Positions 1-8,721 of a DNA stretch of 39,357 bases are shown here, in pieces; the first letter of the stretch is position 1; each line of letters opens with the position of its first letter. Source of the stretch: Chryseobacterium gleum. Its GTDB lineage: Bacteria > Bacteroidota > Bacteroidia > Flavobacteriales_D > Sanyastnellaceae. The stretch spans positions 1 through 39,357 of the forward strand of contig CAMAYP010000008.1 of assembly GCA_945862415.1 (NCBI GenBank). The letters run 5' to 3'. A program made the position numbers and the translations under genes. The notes under the pieces were generated by a model. That model was not told the DNA's origin and did not search any database. It worked only from the letters and a program-made list of their open reading frames with translations.

Positions 1-1
1 C

Positions 2-3000
2 CACCTATACACTGCTGCTGTAGAAACCTACACGGTTACGATTACCGAAACCTCTAGTGGTTGTGTTGTAACAGGCACAGTGGTAATGGAGGAAGCAACT
101 AGTGCTTCTATTCAGATACCGGTGGGTGGTCTTACGCAGGCTTGTGCGCCTCAGACAATGGAGTTCATCAACTCTTCGACAAATGTTTCTTCGACTACAG
201 AATTTACCTGGGATTTCGGAGATGGATCGCCCGTTTTGACTTTCGATCACACCAACTGGTTGCAAACTATTTCGCACACCTACCTTCAAGGTACAGTCGA
301 TTGCGAAACGGAGGTAACACTTACGGCCGAGAACATGTGTAATACGGTTCAAGGTGGTAATTCAGAAGCGACTTTCAATCCTATTCGTATTTGGGATTTG
401 GATGATCCCGGAATTTCTGCTTCAGCAACCATGTTGTGTTATCCTGATACTACCGTAACCTTTTCCAACTCTACCGAGCGAAACTGTTTGATGCAGGGTA
501 ATATCTACCAGCGCTATGAATATTGGAATTTTGGTAATTACTGGGGAAGCGGTCAGGACAGCATTATTGATTGGACGCCATGGCCTCCAACGTTCCCTCA
601 CACATTGCATTTTCCGGGTATCGGTTCCTATACAGTAGAGCTTGCTGACTCCAACTTTTGTGGTGTTGCTTCTACTAGCTTGACCATTCAGATTGTGCCG
701 CCACCATCGGCGCAAATAGCGGTGAGCGCAGATACAGTATGTGTGGGTGAATCGGTTACTTTTTATCAGCAGGCTACCGGCGGTGCTAATTTGTATCGCT
801 GGACTTTCGGTAATAACAACGCATGGTATACAACAGGTTCCGGTAATATTACATATCTCTACAACACCCCGGGTACATATCACGTGGGTAGTATGGTTGG
901 AATTACCGGCAGCAATGGATGTTCGGATACAGCGTGGGTTGATGTTGTAGTGCTTGCAAATCCGCAGGTCGCTATCAATGCCGATGAAACGAGCGGATGT
1001 GATCAATTGCAAGTAGATTTCACCTCGGTTACTCCGAATGCAGTGAGCTGGTCTTGGGATCTTGACAACGGAACACCAGCTTTTAATGGTGTTGACCCGC
1101 CATTGGTGAACTATACCAATCCCGGAACTTATAATGTGTCGCTTACCGTAGAAAATGCCTACGGCTGTTCGGCTGAAGACGATATTACAATTCATGTTTA
1201 TGAATCGCCGCAAGTCGATTTCAACGTGTTTAATCTGTGTGAAGGCGAAACTGCCCAGTTCACAGACTTGACCATTTCAGCCAACAGCGATAATATTACC
1301 GACTGGGCATGGGATTTTGGTGATGGCAACAATTCGGATTTGCAGAGCCCAAGCTATACTTATACCTCTACCGGAAGCTTCCTGGTTCAGTTGTTCGTAA
1401 CAACTGAACATTGCTTAGGCAGCGATACAACAACCGTGATTGTGCAAGACGCACCGATGGCTTCTCTCTACGCTGATGTGATCGAAGGCTGTGGCCCACT
1501 CACTGTGAACTTTACCAATAACAGCGACGTAGCTGCAGTGTATGAATGGGATTTGGGCAATGGTCAAATCATCACCTCATTCTCAGGTCAGCATACATTC
1601 CTAAACACAGGAGCTTCAGATACTACCTATCAGATTACCCTTACTGCATTGAATGCTTTTGGATGTGGAACTTCCGATACTGTATCGGTTACCGTTTATC
1701 CTGGAGCAGTTGCATCTTTTATTGATGACAACTCAGCGCCAACCTGCGGACCGATGGATGCCTACTTCCAAAATGCATCGTTGAACGCTTATGGTTACTC
1801 ATGGGATTTTGGTGATGGTTCAACTTCAAACTTGGTAAGCCCAACACACACCTATTACAATAACACAGGATTTCTCGATATCTACGAAGTAACACTGGTT
1901 GCTTACAACATCAATGGTTGTAATGACACGACTTCGAACACCTTGTTCGTGTACCCACTGATGAACTTGGATTTTGAAATTACCGGCAACCAAGGCTGTG
2001 CGCCCGTAACTGCCACCATGCCTTTCGTGAGTGGTGTTCAAAATTACCACTGGGATTTTGGTGACGGATCGACTTCACCTTTTGCAATGCCAAACCACAC
2101 GTTTAACAACTACACCAATGCACCTGTTGTGTATGATGTAACACTTATTGGAACCTCAGCTTTTGGTTGTGTTGATACAGCCATGACCCAAGTAACAGTG
2201 TTCCCAAATGCTATCGCTCAATTCAGCTCATCGGCCATTTCCGGTTGTTCGCCGCTGCAAGTTGATCTTACCAATTTGTCGATCAATGCCGACACGTACG
2301 ATTGGAACTATGGCGACGGAGCCGTATCGCAAGAAAACGGAGCTATTCACACCCATACATTCACCAACAACGGCACGACGCCATTGGTGCGCACGGTGGC
2401 CTTGTCGACTCAGAATATTTATGGTTGCATGAGTTCTTTCTCAACCAACGTTGAGATCTATCCGCAAATCGAAGTTTCGTTTGTACAACCGATTGATGTG
2501 TGCTCTCCGGCTACAGTTGCATTTAGCAATACTAGTCTTAACGTGAGTGCTTATGCATGGAACTTCGGTAACGGTTTGCAATCGGTGGCTCAAAATCCAA
2601 CTTCGGTTTTTGAAAACATTACAGACAGCGATGTATCCTATACCGTAACACTTACCGGTGCGTCTGTATTCGGATGTGTCGATTCTGTGTCGCAATCCTT
2701 CACTGTAAAGACAACACCAGTTGCAGCCTTTACATTGAGTGAGCTTGCTGCTTGCTCTCCTGTTCAGGTTGAAATTTCAAACCAGAGTGTGCGTGCCGAC
2801 AGCTTGTACTGGAGCTATGGTGACGGCACATCATCAAACAACACGGACTCTATTCAGCAAGTGGTTTATGATAACAACGGAACCATTGCTCAGGACTTTG
2901 TAATAACACTTGTAGCGGTTACAGAAGAAGGCTGTTCAAGCCAACAGACTTCTGCGCTCACTGTTTATCCGCTGATTGATGCCGGATTTATAGAGCCCGG

Positions 3001-6000
3001 TGTTTATTGCAATCCTGCTACTGTTCAGTTCAACAGCACGAGTGTAAATGCAAACTCATTGCAATGGAGTTTCGGCAACGGAACGGTTTCTTCGATTCCT
3101 GCTCCTACTTCCTTTTTTACAAATGACAGTGGTGACCCGGTAACCTTCGCGGTGCAGTTAATTGCAACTTCGACCTATGGTTGCGTTGATTCTGTGATTC
3201 ACGAGTTGGTGGTTAATCCAACACCGGTCATTGATTTTGTTCCGAACGTGTATGCCGGCTGTGCTCCAATCGAAATTGAGTTCACGAATAACTCGTTGTA
3301 TGCTGATGATGTTTCTTGGACTTACGGTGATGGCGCTGTTTCGACCACTACTGATCTCGTTCATTCGCATGCTTATTCAAATAATGGCAATGATCCTGAA
3401 GTAATGCAGGTAACGCTGGCTGCTACTTCTGCCGAAGGATGCAACTCTTCACAAAGTGTTGAGCTTACGATTTATCCGGCGGTTACTGCAGGCTTCATGA
3501 GTCCGGGTGAGTTTTGTTCTCCGGCTCAAGTTGCTCTTGTAAACACAAGTGTGAATGCAGTTTCTTACGAGTGGACTTTCGGCAACGGCTTGATGTCGAT
3601 CATGCAAAATCCGACAACCAACTATTCAAATACATCCGGTGTAACTGAGGTGTATGACATTCAGTTGCTTGCTGCGAATGCGTTTGGTTGTGTTGACACC
3701 GCGTATCAGCAAGTAACCATTCACGCCACGCCTGATATGAATGTATTGGCGAGTGTAAACGCCGGCTGTTCACCGTTGCAGGTAACCTTCGGTAATGAAA
3801 CTCTTTTTGCTGACAGCTATATGTGGTTTTATGGAGATAATACTTCATCAATAACAGCGGCTACTCAGCATTCGCATACATTTACCAATAACGGCAACCA
3901 GGCGCAGGAGTTTGAAGTGGCGGTTACTGCATCTACTGCTGCAGGTTGTTCGGCTCAGGCCAACATCATCATCCAGGTTTATCCGGCTGCTGAGGCTTCG
4001 TTTGAGGATCCTGGATCATATTGTTCTCCGGTGAGTGTAGGCTTTGTAAACACCAGCGAGAACGGTGCTACCTATCAGTGGGATTTTGCGAACGGTGTGC
4101 AGTCTATTATGGAAGAGCCGGTTGTTTACTTCACGAATACTTCCGATACAACGCAAGTGTATGATGTGTCTTTGTTGGTTACTTCTGCCTATGGTTGTGA
4201 AGCACAGTACACAGCCCCGTTAACAGTGTTTGCACTGCCTAATGTGGAGTTGTTGTTGGCTGAAAATAATGCTTGCGAACCGGGCCCTGTAACCATCTAT
4301 AACAACACAACCGGCGCTGCTACATACATGTGGGATTATGGTGACGGTACTGCTTCCAACACCTCGCTTACAGCACACGCACACGATTACTCGAATGCGC
4401 CTTTCCAAACCAACTCTTACACCATCTTATTGGTTGCAACCTCTGAAGAAGGATGTGTTGATCAGGCAACGGTAAACTACACCATCTATCCCGGTGTTGT
4501 TGCGGCCTTTACTACCGATACCATCGGTTGTGCGCCACACAATGCACCATTTATCAATCAAAGTGTTGGTGCTGTTTCATATCAGTGGAATTTCAGCGAT
4601 GGCCAGGTTTCTTCGGAAACGGCTCCTGCTATGTTGTTTAATGCTCCATTCGATACGGATGTTGAATTGGAGGCTCAGCTTATCGCAACGAATGTATATG
4701 GCTGTTCAGACACCGCTATCAAAACGATTCATGTGATGCACACTCCACAGGCGATTGCTCAGATCGACACTGTGATGGGATGTTTTCCTGCAACGGCTGT
4801 GCTTTACAACGGCTCTATTGGTGCAGACAGCTACAATTGGATGTACGGAACAGGCCAAACATCAACTACCGATGCAGAGTATCATGAGCAGGAATACATC
4901 AACTCTTCGAACGATGTGTTTACTTTCTATATCACGCTTCAAGCATTCACGGATTATGGCTGTATGAGCAGCGACCAGTTGACATTGGATGTTGCACCGG
5001 ACATTGATGCCGATTTCAATGCCATTCAGCAAGGTTGTTCTCCGTTGGAAGTTTATTTCGATAACATCAGTGATGGAGGATCAAGCGTAGCATGGAGCTT
5101 CGGTGACGGCGATCTTTCAAACGCTTATGAGCCTCAGCATACCTTCTTTAATTGGGGTTCAAACGACACTACGTATGCCATAACCATGGTGCTGTATGAT
5201 AACTATGGCTGCTCGGATACTGTTACACGCAACGTGTTGGTATATGCCAATCCGATTGCAGGTTTTGAAGCAACACCACAAACTCAGTTGTGGCCAGACG
5301 CTACCATTGACATCACCAACACAACTGTAGGCGGTGACTTGGCTGCTACCTGGAACATGAACGATGGTACTTTCCTATATGAGATGAACCCTGGTTCATA
5401 CACCTACGAGCATTGGGGTGAATACACCATTCAATTGGTAGTGAGCAATGGTTCTTGCAGTGATACCACGTATCGCACTATCGAGATTTTACCACCTGCA
5501 CCGGTTGCTAATTTCCAAGGCCCTGCGGAAGGTTGTGTACCGCTTACTGTGCAGTTCTCTAACCTCAGTGAAAACGCAGTAGTATCGACATGGTCGTTTG
5601 GTGATGGAAACCAGTCTACAGCTGAAAATCCGATTTACACCTACTATCAGCCCGGTATTTATTCTGTAACACTTACAGTAGTTGGTCCTGATGGTAGTAG
5701 TGATGTGATGACACAAGAGCAAATCATCTACGTGTATGCTAATGCAACTGCAGCATTTGCAGTTACTCCAAACACGGTAAGTGTGCCAGGTGAGCCAGTT
5801 TATTGTTTGAACCTTTCTGCCAATGCAACCAGTTACTCATGGGATTTCGGTGACGGTTCGACTTCAACGGAAGAGAATCCGTTGCACTACTATCAGGAAG
5901 AGGGCGACTATGATGTTACACTCGTAGCAATGAATGAGAACGGATGCTCAGACACCCTTCTGTTGCCAGGGTTGGTGAACGCGAATGACATTGGAATGAT

Positions 6001-6301
6001 TGAGTTTCCGAATGCGTTTTCACCCAACGTGGTGGAGAGCAGCGGTGGCTTCTACAATATTCACAGCCTCGATAATGATGTGTTTTTCCCGATCCATAAG
6101 GGCGTGGAAGATTACAAGCTGCAAATCTTCAACAAGTGGGGTGAGTTGCTCTACGAAAGCGGCGACGTGGCAAAGGGTTGGGATGGCTACTACCGCGGTC
6201 AATTGGTGAAGCAGGATGTGTATGTGTGGAAGGTGGAAGCCCGATTTGTGAACGGTCAGAAATATGATAGCGCCGGAGATGTAACCGTAATTGTTAAATG
6301 A
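2..6301 (+). CDS. Giant PKD-repeat surface adhesin with gliding-motility-type (T9SS type B) C-terminal domain, 5' partial
   Basis: The frame is open from base 2, so the gene begins before the window; a GTG at 80 is only an internal codon. The visible 2,100 residues are about 23 PKD-like Ig domains, recognisable by W-x-F/Y-G-D/N-G cores followed by a Gly-Cys-x-D/S strand and a closing V-Y-P or T-P. From about 2210 to 5250 the domains alternate between two subtypes: one with a YGDG core, H-x-H/S-x-F-T-N-N-G and E-E-G-C or Y-G-C; the other with Y/F-C-S-P-A, F-G-N-G and F-G-C-V-D. The last ~90 residues (FPNAFSPN, LQIFNKWGELLYES, GWDGYYRG, DVYVWKV) are the CHU_C/gliding-motility C-terminal domain used as a T9SS type B sorting signal. 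It is expected to be exported and held at the cell surface as an adhesin. The PorP/SprF-family gene follows after 42 bases, probably in one operon. Confidence 0.93.
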   Translation, partial: HLYTAAVETYTVTITETSSGCVVTGTVVMEEATSASIQIPVGGLTQACAPQTMEFINSSTNVSSTTEFTWDFGDGSPVLTFDHTNWLQTISHTYLQGTVDCETEVTLTAENMCNTVQGGNSEATFNPIRIWDLDDPGISASATMLCYPDTTVTFSNSTERNCLMQGNIYQRYEYWNFGNYWGSGQDSIIDWTPWPPTFPHTLHFPGIGSYTVELADSNFCGVASTSLTIQIVPPPSAQIAVSADTVCVGESVTFYQQATGGANLYRWTFGNNNAWYTTGSGNITYLYNTPGTYHVGSMVGITGSNGCSDTAWVDVVVLANPQVAINADETSGCDQLQVDFTSVTPNAVSWSWDLDNGTPAFNGVDPPLVNYTNPGTYNVSLTVENAYGCSAEDDITIHVYESPQVDFNVFNLCEGETAQFTDLTISANSDNITDWAWDFGDGNNSDLQSPSYTYTSTGSFLVQLFVTTEHCLGSDTTTVIVQDAPMASLYADVIEGCGPLTVNFTNNSDVAAVYEWDLGNGQIITSFSGQHTFLNTGASDTTYQITLTALNAFGCGTSDTVSVTVYPGAVASFIDDNSAPTCGPMDAYFQNASLNAYGYSWDFGDGSTSNLVSPTHTYYNNTGFLDIYEVTLVAYNINGCNDTTSNTLFVYPLMNLDFEITGNQGCAPVTATMPFVSGVQNYHWDFGDGSTSPFAMPNHTFNNYTNAPVVYDVTLIGTSAFGCVDTAMTQVTVFPNAIAQFSSSAISGCSPLQVDLTNLSINADTYDWNYGDGAVSQENGAIHTHTFTNNGTTPLVRTVALSTQNIYGCMSSFSTNVEIYPQIEVSFVQPIDVCSPATVAFSNTSLNVSAYAWNFGNGLQSVAQNPTSVFENITDSDVSYTVTLTGASVFGCVDSVSQSFTVKTTPVAAFTLSELAACSPVQVEISNQSVRADSLYWSYGDGTSSNNTDSIQQVVYDNNGTIAQDFVITLVAVTEEGCSSQQTSALTVYPLIDAGFIEPGVYCNPATVQFNSTSVNANSLQWSFGNGTVSSIPAPTSFFTNDSGDPVTFAVQLIATSTYGCVDSVIHELVVNPTPVIDFVPNVYAGCAPIEIEFTNNSLYADDVSWTYGDGAVSTTTDLVHSHAYSNNGNDPEVMQVTLAATSAEGCNSSQSVELTIYPAVTAGFMSPGEFCSPAQVALVNTSVNAVSYEWTFGNGLMSIMQNPTTNYSNTSGVTEVYDIQLLAANAFGCVDTAYQQVTIHATPDMNVLASVNAGCSPLQVTFGNETLFADSYMWFYGDNTSSITAATQHSHTFTNNGNQAQEFEVAVTASTAAGCSAQANIIIQVYPAAEASFEDPGSYCSPVSVGFVNTSENGATYQWDFANGVQSIMEEPVVYFTNTSDTTQVYDVSLLVTSAYGCEAQYTAPLTVFALPNVELLLAENNACEPGPVTIYNNTTGAATYMWDYGDGTASNTSLTAHAHDYSNAPFQTNSYTILLVATSEEGCVDQATVNYTIYPGVVAAFTTDTIGCAPHNAPFINQSVGAVSYQWNFSDGQVSSETAPAMLFNAPFDTDVELEAQLIATNVYGCSDTAIKTIHVMHTPQAIAQIDTVMGCFPATAVLYNGSIGADSYNWMYGTGQTSTTDAEYHEQEYINSSNDVFTFYITLQAFTDYGCMSSDQLTLDVAPDIDADFNAIQQGCSPLEVYFDNISDGGSSVAWSFGDGDLSNAYEPQHTFFNWGSNDTTYAITMVLYDNYGCSDTVTRNVLVYANPIAGFEATPQTQLWPDATIDITNTTVGGDLAATWNMNDGTFLYEMNPGSYTYEHWGEYTIQLVVSNGSCSDTTYRTIEILPPAPVANFQGPAEGCVPLTVQFSNLSENAVVSTWSFGDGNQSTAENPIYTYYQPGIYSVTLTVVGPDGSSDVMTQEQIIYVYANATAAFAVTPNTVSVPGEPVYCLNLSANATSYSWDFGDGSTSTEENPLHYYQEEGDYDVTLVAMNENGCSDTLLLPGLVNANDIGMIEFPNAFSPNVVESSGGFYNIHSLDNDVFFPIHKGVEDYKLQIFNKWGELLYESGDVAKGWDGYYRGQLVKQDVYVWKVEARFVNGQKYDSAGDVTVIVK

Positions 6302-6343
6302 GCGTACAACTAGAAAAAACAGCGTTCAAAAACTGCCCTAATC

Positions 6344-7345
6344 ATGATGAATCGTTTCCTGAACATAGCGCTATTGTGCCTTTTGGCCATGAGCACGCAA
6401 GCTCAGGATCAGCAATTCACGCAATTTTACGCAGTGCCTACCGCGGTTAGTCCGTCCTTTGCCGGAGCTTCTATTCAAAGCCGAGTGAGTATGCAGTATC
6501 GAAACCAATGGGCTGCGATACCGGGCGGTTTTAATTCAGGCAACATCACGTTCGATCAGTTCATGCCCAACCTCAACAGCGGCATTGGGATGCTGGTTAG
6601 TTATGACCAAGCGGGATCGGGCGCTTTGCGTTCTACGACAGTGGCTGTCCAATATGCCTACGAGGCACGCATCAAGCGCAATCTTTTTTTCCGACCTTCT
6701 TTGCAATTGGGCTACGGACAAAAGTCGATCGATTTTGAAAAGCTAACCTTCTACGATCAGTTGGTGCGCGAAGGTGATGAAGCGTCATTGGAAGCAGGCA
6801 CCGTGCGCCCGGTCAATTATTACGATATGGGAGCCGGTATGCTACTGTATAGTCCAAAGCTGTGGTTGGGTGTTTCAGCGTTTCACAATAACTCACCGGA
6901 TGTATCTCTATACGACTCACAGAAAACGCCACTGGCCAGAAAGGTCTCTGTGCATGGCGGGTATCGCATTCGTTTGAAAGGCAATTCGCTTCGTAAGCTT
7001 GATCATTACATGGTGGTTGCCGCAAACTACTTGGCACAGCAACAATTCGATCAGCTGGATCTTGGATTCTACTATGAGTTTTCGCCCATGATTTTGGGTA
7101 TGTGGTATAGAGGCTTGCCTATGAAGAGCAATTCGTACGGCTACTTTAATCACGATGCACTTGCTTTCGTACTTGGTTTCCAAGCAGGCAATTACAAGGT
7201 TGGTTACAGTTATGATATCACTGTTTCGAAGTTGGGAATAGCCAGCAGCGGAGGCTCGCATGAGGTTTCGTTGGTGTATCAATGGGCCAACAAGCACAAC
7301 CAACGCGCGAAGAAAATTCGCATCATGCCTTGCGCGAAGTTTTAG
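6344..7345 (+). CDS. PorP/SprF family type IX secretion system membrane protein
   Basis: The 333-residue protein has a cleavable signal peptide (MMNRFLNIALLCLLAMSTQA, then QD). It opens with the family hallmark Q-Q-F-T-Q-F-Y-x-x-P-T-x-x-S-P-S-F-A-G, followed by R-x-x-Y-R-N-Q-W and an S-Y-D-Q-A-G-S-G segment. Alternating aromatic/polar strands continue to the end, as expected of an outer-membrane beta-barrel. In Flavobacterium johnsoniae, SprF is needed to secrete and display its neighbour, the repetitive adhesin SprB. The same pairing here, with a type B sorted PKD giant 42 bases upstream, suggests this is the dedicated export/anchoring partner of that adhesin. Two ATG codons stand in tandem at 6344 and 6347; either could be used. 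The family is certain, the pairing is inferred. Confidence 0.93.
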   Translation: MMNRFLNIALLCLLAMSTQAQDQQFTQFYAVPTAVSPSFAGASIQSRVSMQYRNQWAAIPGGFNSGNITFDQFMPNLNSGIGMLVSYDQAGSGALRSTTVAVQYAYEARIKRNLFFRPSLQLGYGQKSIDFEKLTFYDQLVREGDEASLEAGTVRPVNYYDMGAGMLLYSPKLWLGVSAFHNNSPDVSLYDSQKTPLARKVSVHGGYRIRLKGNSLRKLDHYMVVAANYLAQQQFDQLDLGFYYEFSPMILGMWYRGLPMKSNSYGYFNHDALAFVLGFQAGNYKVGYSYDITVSKLGIASSGGSHEVSLVYQWANKHNQRAKKIRIMPCAKF

Positions 7346-7348
7346 TCT

Positions 7349-8365
7349 TTAGCGGATAATATTCACTTCGCGCTCCAATTCAATTCCAAATTTTTGTTTG
7401 ATGTCTTCAATGATGGAGGTGCTTAGATCGTAAATCTGATTTCCTGTTGCACCACCGTAGTTGACGAGCACAAGCGCTTGTTTGTCGTGCACACCATAGT
7501 TTCCCATGTTTTTTCCTTTCCAGCCTGCGCGTTCAATGAGCCAGCCTGCAGGCACTTTCACATGTTCGTTGTCGATGGGGAAGCAAGGTGCATTGTTGTG
7601 ATGTTCCTGAATTTTGCGATAGACATCCATCAGAACAACGGGGTTTTTGAAGAAGCTTCCTGCGTTGCCGATTTTCTTGGGATCGGGCAATTTGGATGAA
7701 CGTATGTTGATGACCGCCTTGGCGATTTCTTTTATGCTGATGTTGTCGAGATGCATTTTATCGAGCTCTTCTTCTATAGCGCCATACGAAGTGTGCAGCA
7801 CGGGGCGTTTGTTGAGTCGAAACGTGACGGATACAATGACCCATTGATCTTTTTGCTCTCGCTTGAAAATACTTTCGCGGTAACCGAATTTGCATTCGTC
7901 CAATGTGAAAACACTCATGCTTCCATCGGCTAAATGAATGGCTTCCAGTGAGTGAAAAACGTCCTTTGTTTCAACGCCATATGCACCAATGTTTTGCATT
8001 GGGCTGGCACCTACACAACCCGGTATGAGCGCTAAATTTTCGAGGCCTGCATAGTTGGCTTGAATGCAGTGCATAACCAGTTCGTGCCATACTTCACCTG
8101 CAGCGCTTTTCACATAGTAGTGATGCTCGTCTTCCGCAATGGTCTCAATTCCCTTCAGTTCGTTTTTTATCACTATGCCATCGAAATTGCGCACGAACAG
8201 CATGTTGCTTCCGCCACCAAGCACGAGACGTGGGTTTTCGCGAACAGTAGGGTGCTCCAGCAGTTCACGCAATTCATCGATGGATTGAAAAGCCGAGAAG
8301 TAGCGTGCCTGAGCGCTTACGCCGAATGTATTGTGCGCTTTGAGCGATTCGAATTCCGTTATCAT
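7349..8365 (-). CDS. murB: UDP-N-acetylmuramate dehydrogenase (UDP-N-acetylenolpyruvoylglucosamine reductase)
   Basis: This cytoplasmic flavoenzyme reduces UDP-GlcNAc-enolpyruvate to UDP-MurNAc with NADPH, the second committed step of peptidoglycan synthesis. The 338-residue length and insert pattern fit the type I (E. coli-like) form. Visible signatures are N-T-F-G-V near residue 12, the FAD-binding L-G-G-G-S-N at 49-54, I-P-G-C-V-G-A-S-P-x-Q-N-I-G-A-Y-G at 114-130, Y-R-E-S (Arg163) and G-S-F-F-K-N-P with the catalytic proton donor Ser237. The C-terminal L-E-R-E-V-N-I-I carries the expected catalytic Glu. It begins at an ATG and ends only 3 bases from the convergent PorP/SprF stop codon. Confidence 0.97.
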   Translation of the reverse strand: MITEFESLKAHNTFGVSAQARYFSAFQSIDELRELLEHPTVRENPRLVLGGGSNMLFVRNFDGIVIKNELKGIETIAEDEHHYYVKSAAGEVWHELVMHCIQANYAGLENLALIPGCVGASPMQNIGAYGVETKDVFHSLEAIHLADGSMSVFTLDECKFGYRESIFKREQKDQWVIVSVTFRLNKRPVLHTSYGAIEEELDKMHLDNISIKEIAKAVINIRSSKLPDPKKIGNAGSFFKNPVVLMDVYRKIQEHHNNAPCFPIDNEHVKVPAGWLIERAGWKGKNMGNYGVHDKQALVLVNYGGATGNQIYDLSTSIIEDIKQKFGIELEREVNIIR

Positions 8366-8440
8366 GTATCAAAAATGTGTATCGAACCTTCTGTTTTCGA
8401 GTTGCTTGCTGCTAGTTATTACCGAAGTTTTCCATAATCA

Positions 8441-8680
8441 CTAACTCTTGTTTTGTATGGCGGTTTGAAGTTCTTCTTGGCTGATGACTTCGTAGTGTCC
8501 GGAGGTGCATTCGAGCAGGTCTGAAATGAGCAGCCGTTCGGGAAGAATGTTCGCATTCAGCTCATGCCTTAGGAATTTATTTCCAAGTTGCTGCCACTCA
8601 ATCATGTGGTGTTCTGATGTTATTTGGTAATAACTTTTTCCCGATGTATTTTTCCGAAACTGAGGATATGAGAATGTCAT
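8441..8680 (-). CDS. Small conserved-looking hypothetical protein (79 aa)
   Basis: No function is recognised. The product opens with F-S-Y-P-Q-F-R-K-x-x-x-x-K-S-Y-Y-Q-I and ends with H-Y-E-V-I-S-Q-E-E-L. It resembles, from memory, short uncharacterised Bacteroidota proteins that share a Y-P-Q-F-R-K...S-Y-x-K-I start and an I-L-P-E-R-x-x-I-x-D-x-L middle. It has no signal peptide, membrane segment or cysteine motif. It lies 75 bases upstream of murB on the same strand and may be co-transcribed with it. Its ATG overlaps the end of a perfect 20-bp palindrome. Coding status is supported by composition and position rather than by a known domain. Confidence 0.65.
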   Translation of the reverse strand: MTFSYPQFRKNTSGKSYYQITSEHHMIEWQQLGNKFLRHELNANILPERLLISDLLECTSGHYEVISQEELQTAIQNKS

Positions 8681-8698
8681 TCCTCAAATTTGAGGAAT
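8679..8698. promoter_or_regulatory. Perfect 20-bp palindrome between divergent genes
   Basis: ATTCCTCAAATTTGAGGAAT is an exact inverted repeat without a spacer. It overlaps the first two bases of the start codon of the small minus-strand gene and ends 23 bases before the ATG of the plus-strand nuclease gene. The geometry suits a homodimeric DNA-binding protein controlling both genes. A cruciform or other structural role is possible. No binding protein can be named. Confidence 0.55.
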
Positions 8699-8721
8699 TC
8701 AATTAATACGATTGCGCTTTT

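Noticed and set aside
422-1213. A 263-residue minus-strand frame inside the PKD gene
   Set aside because: It is a shadow of the repetitive coding sequence, with no recognisable domain.
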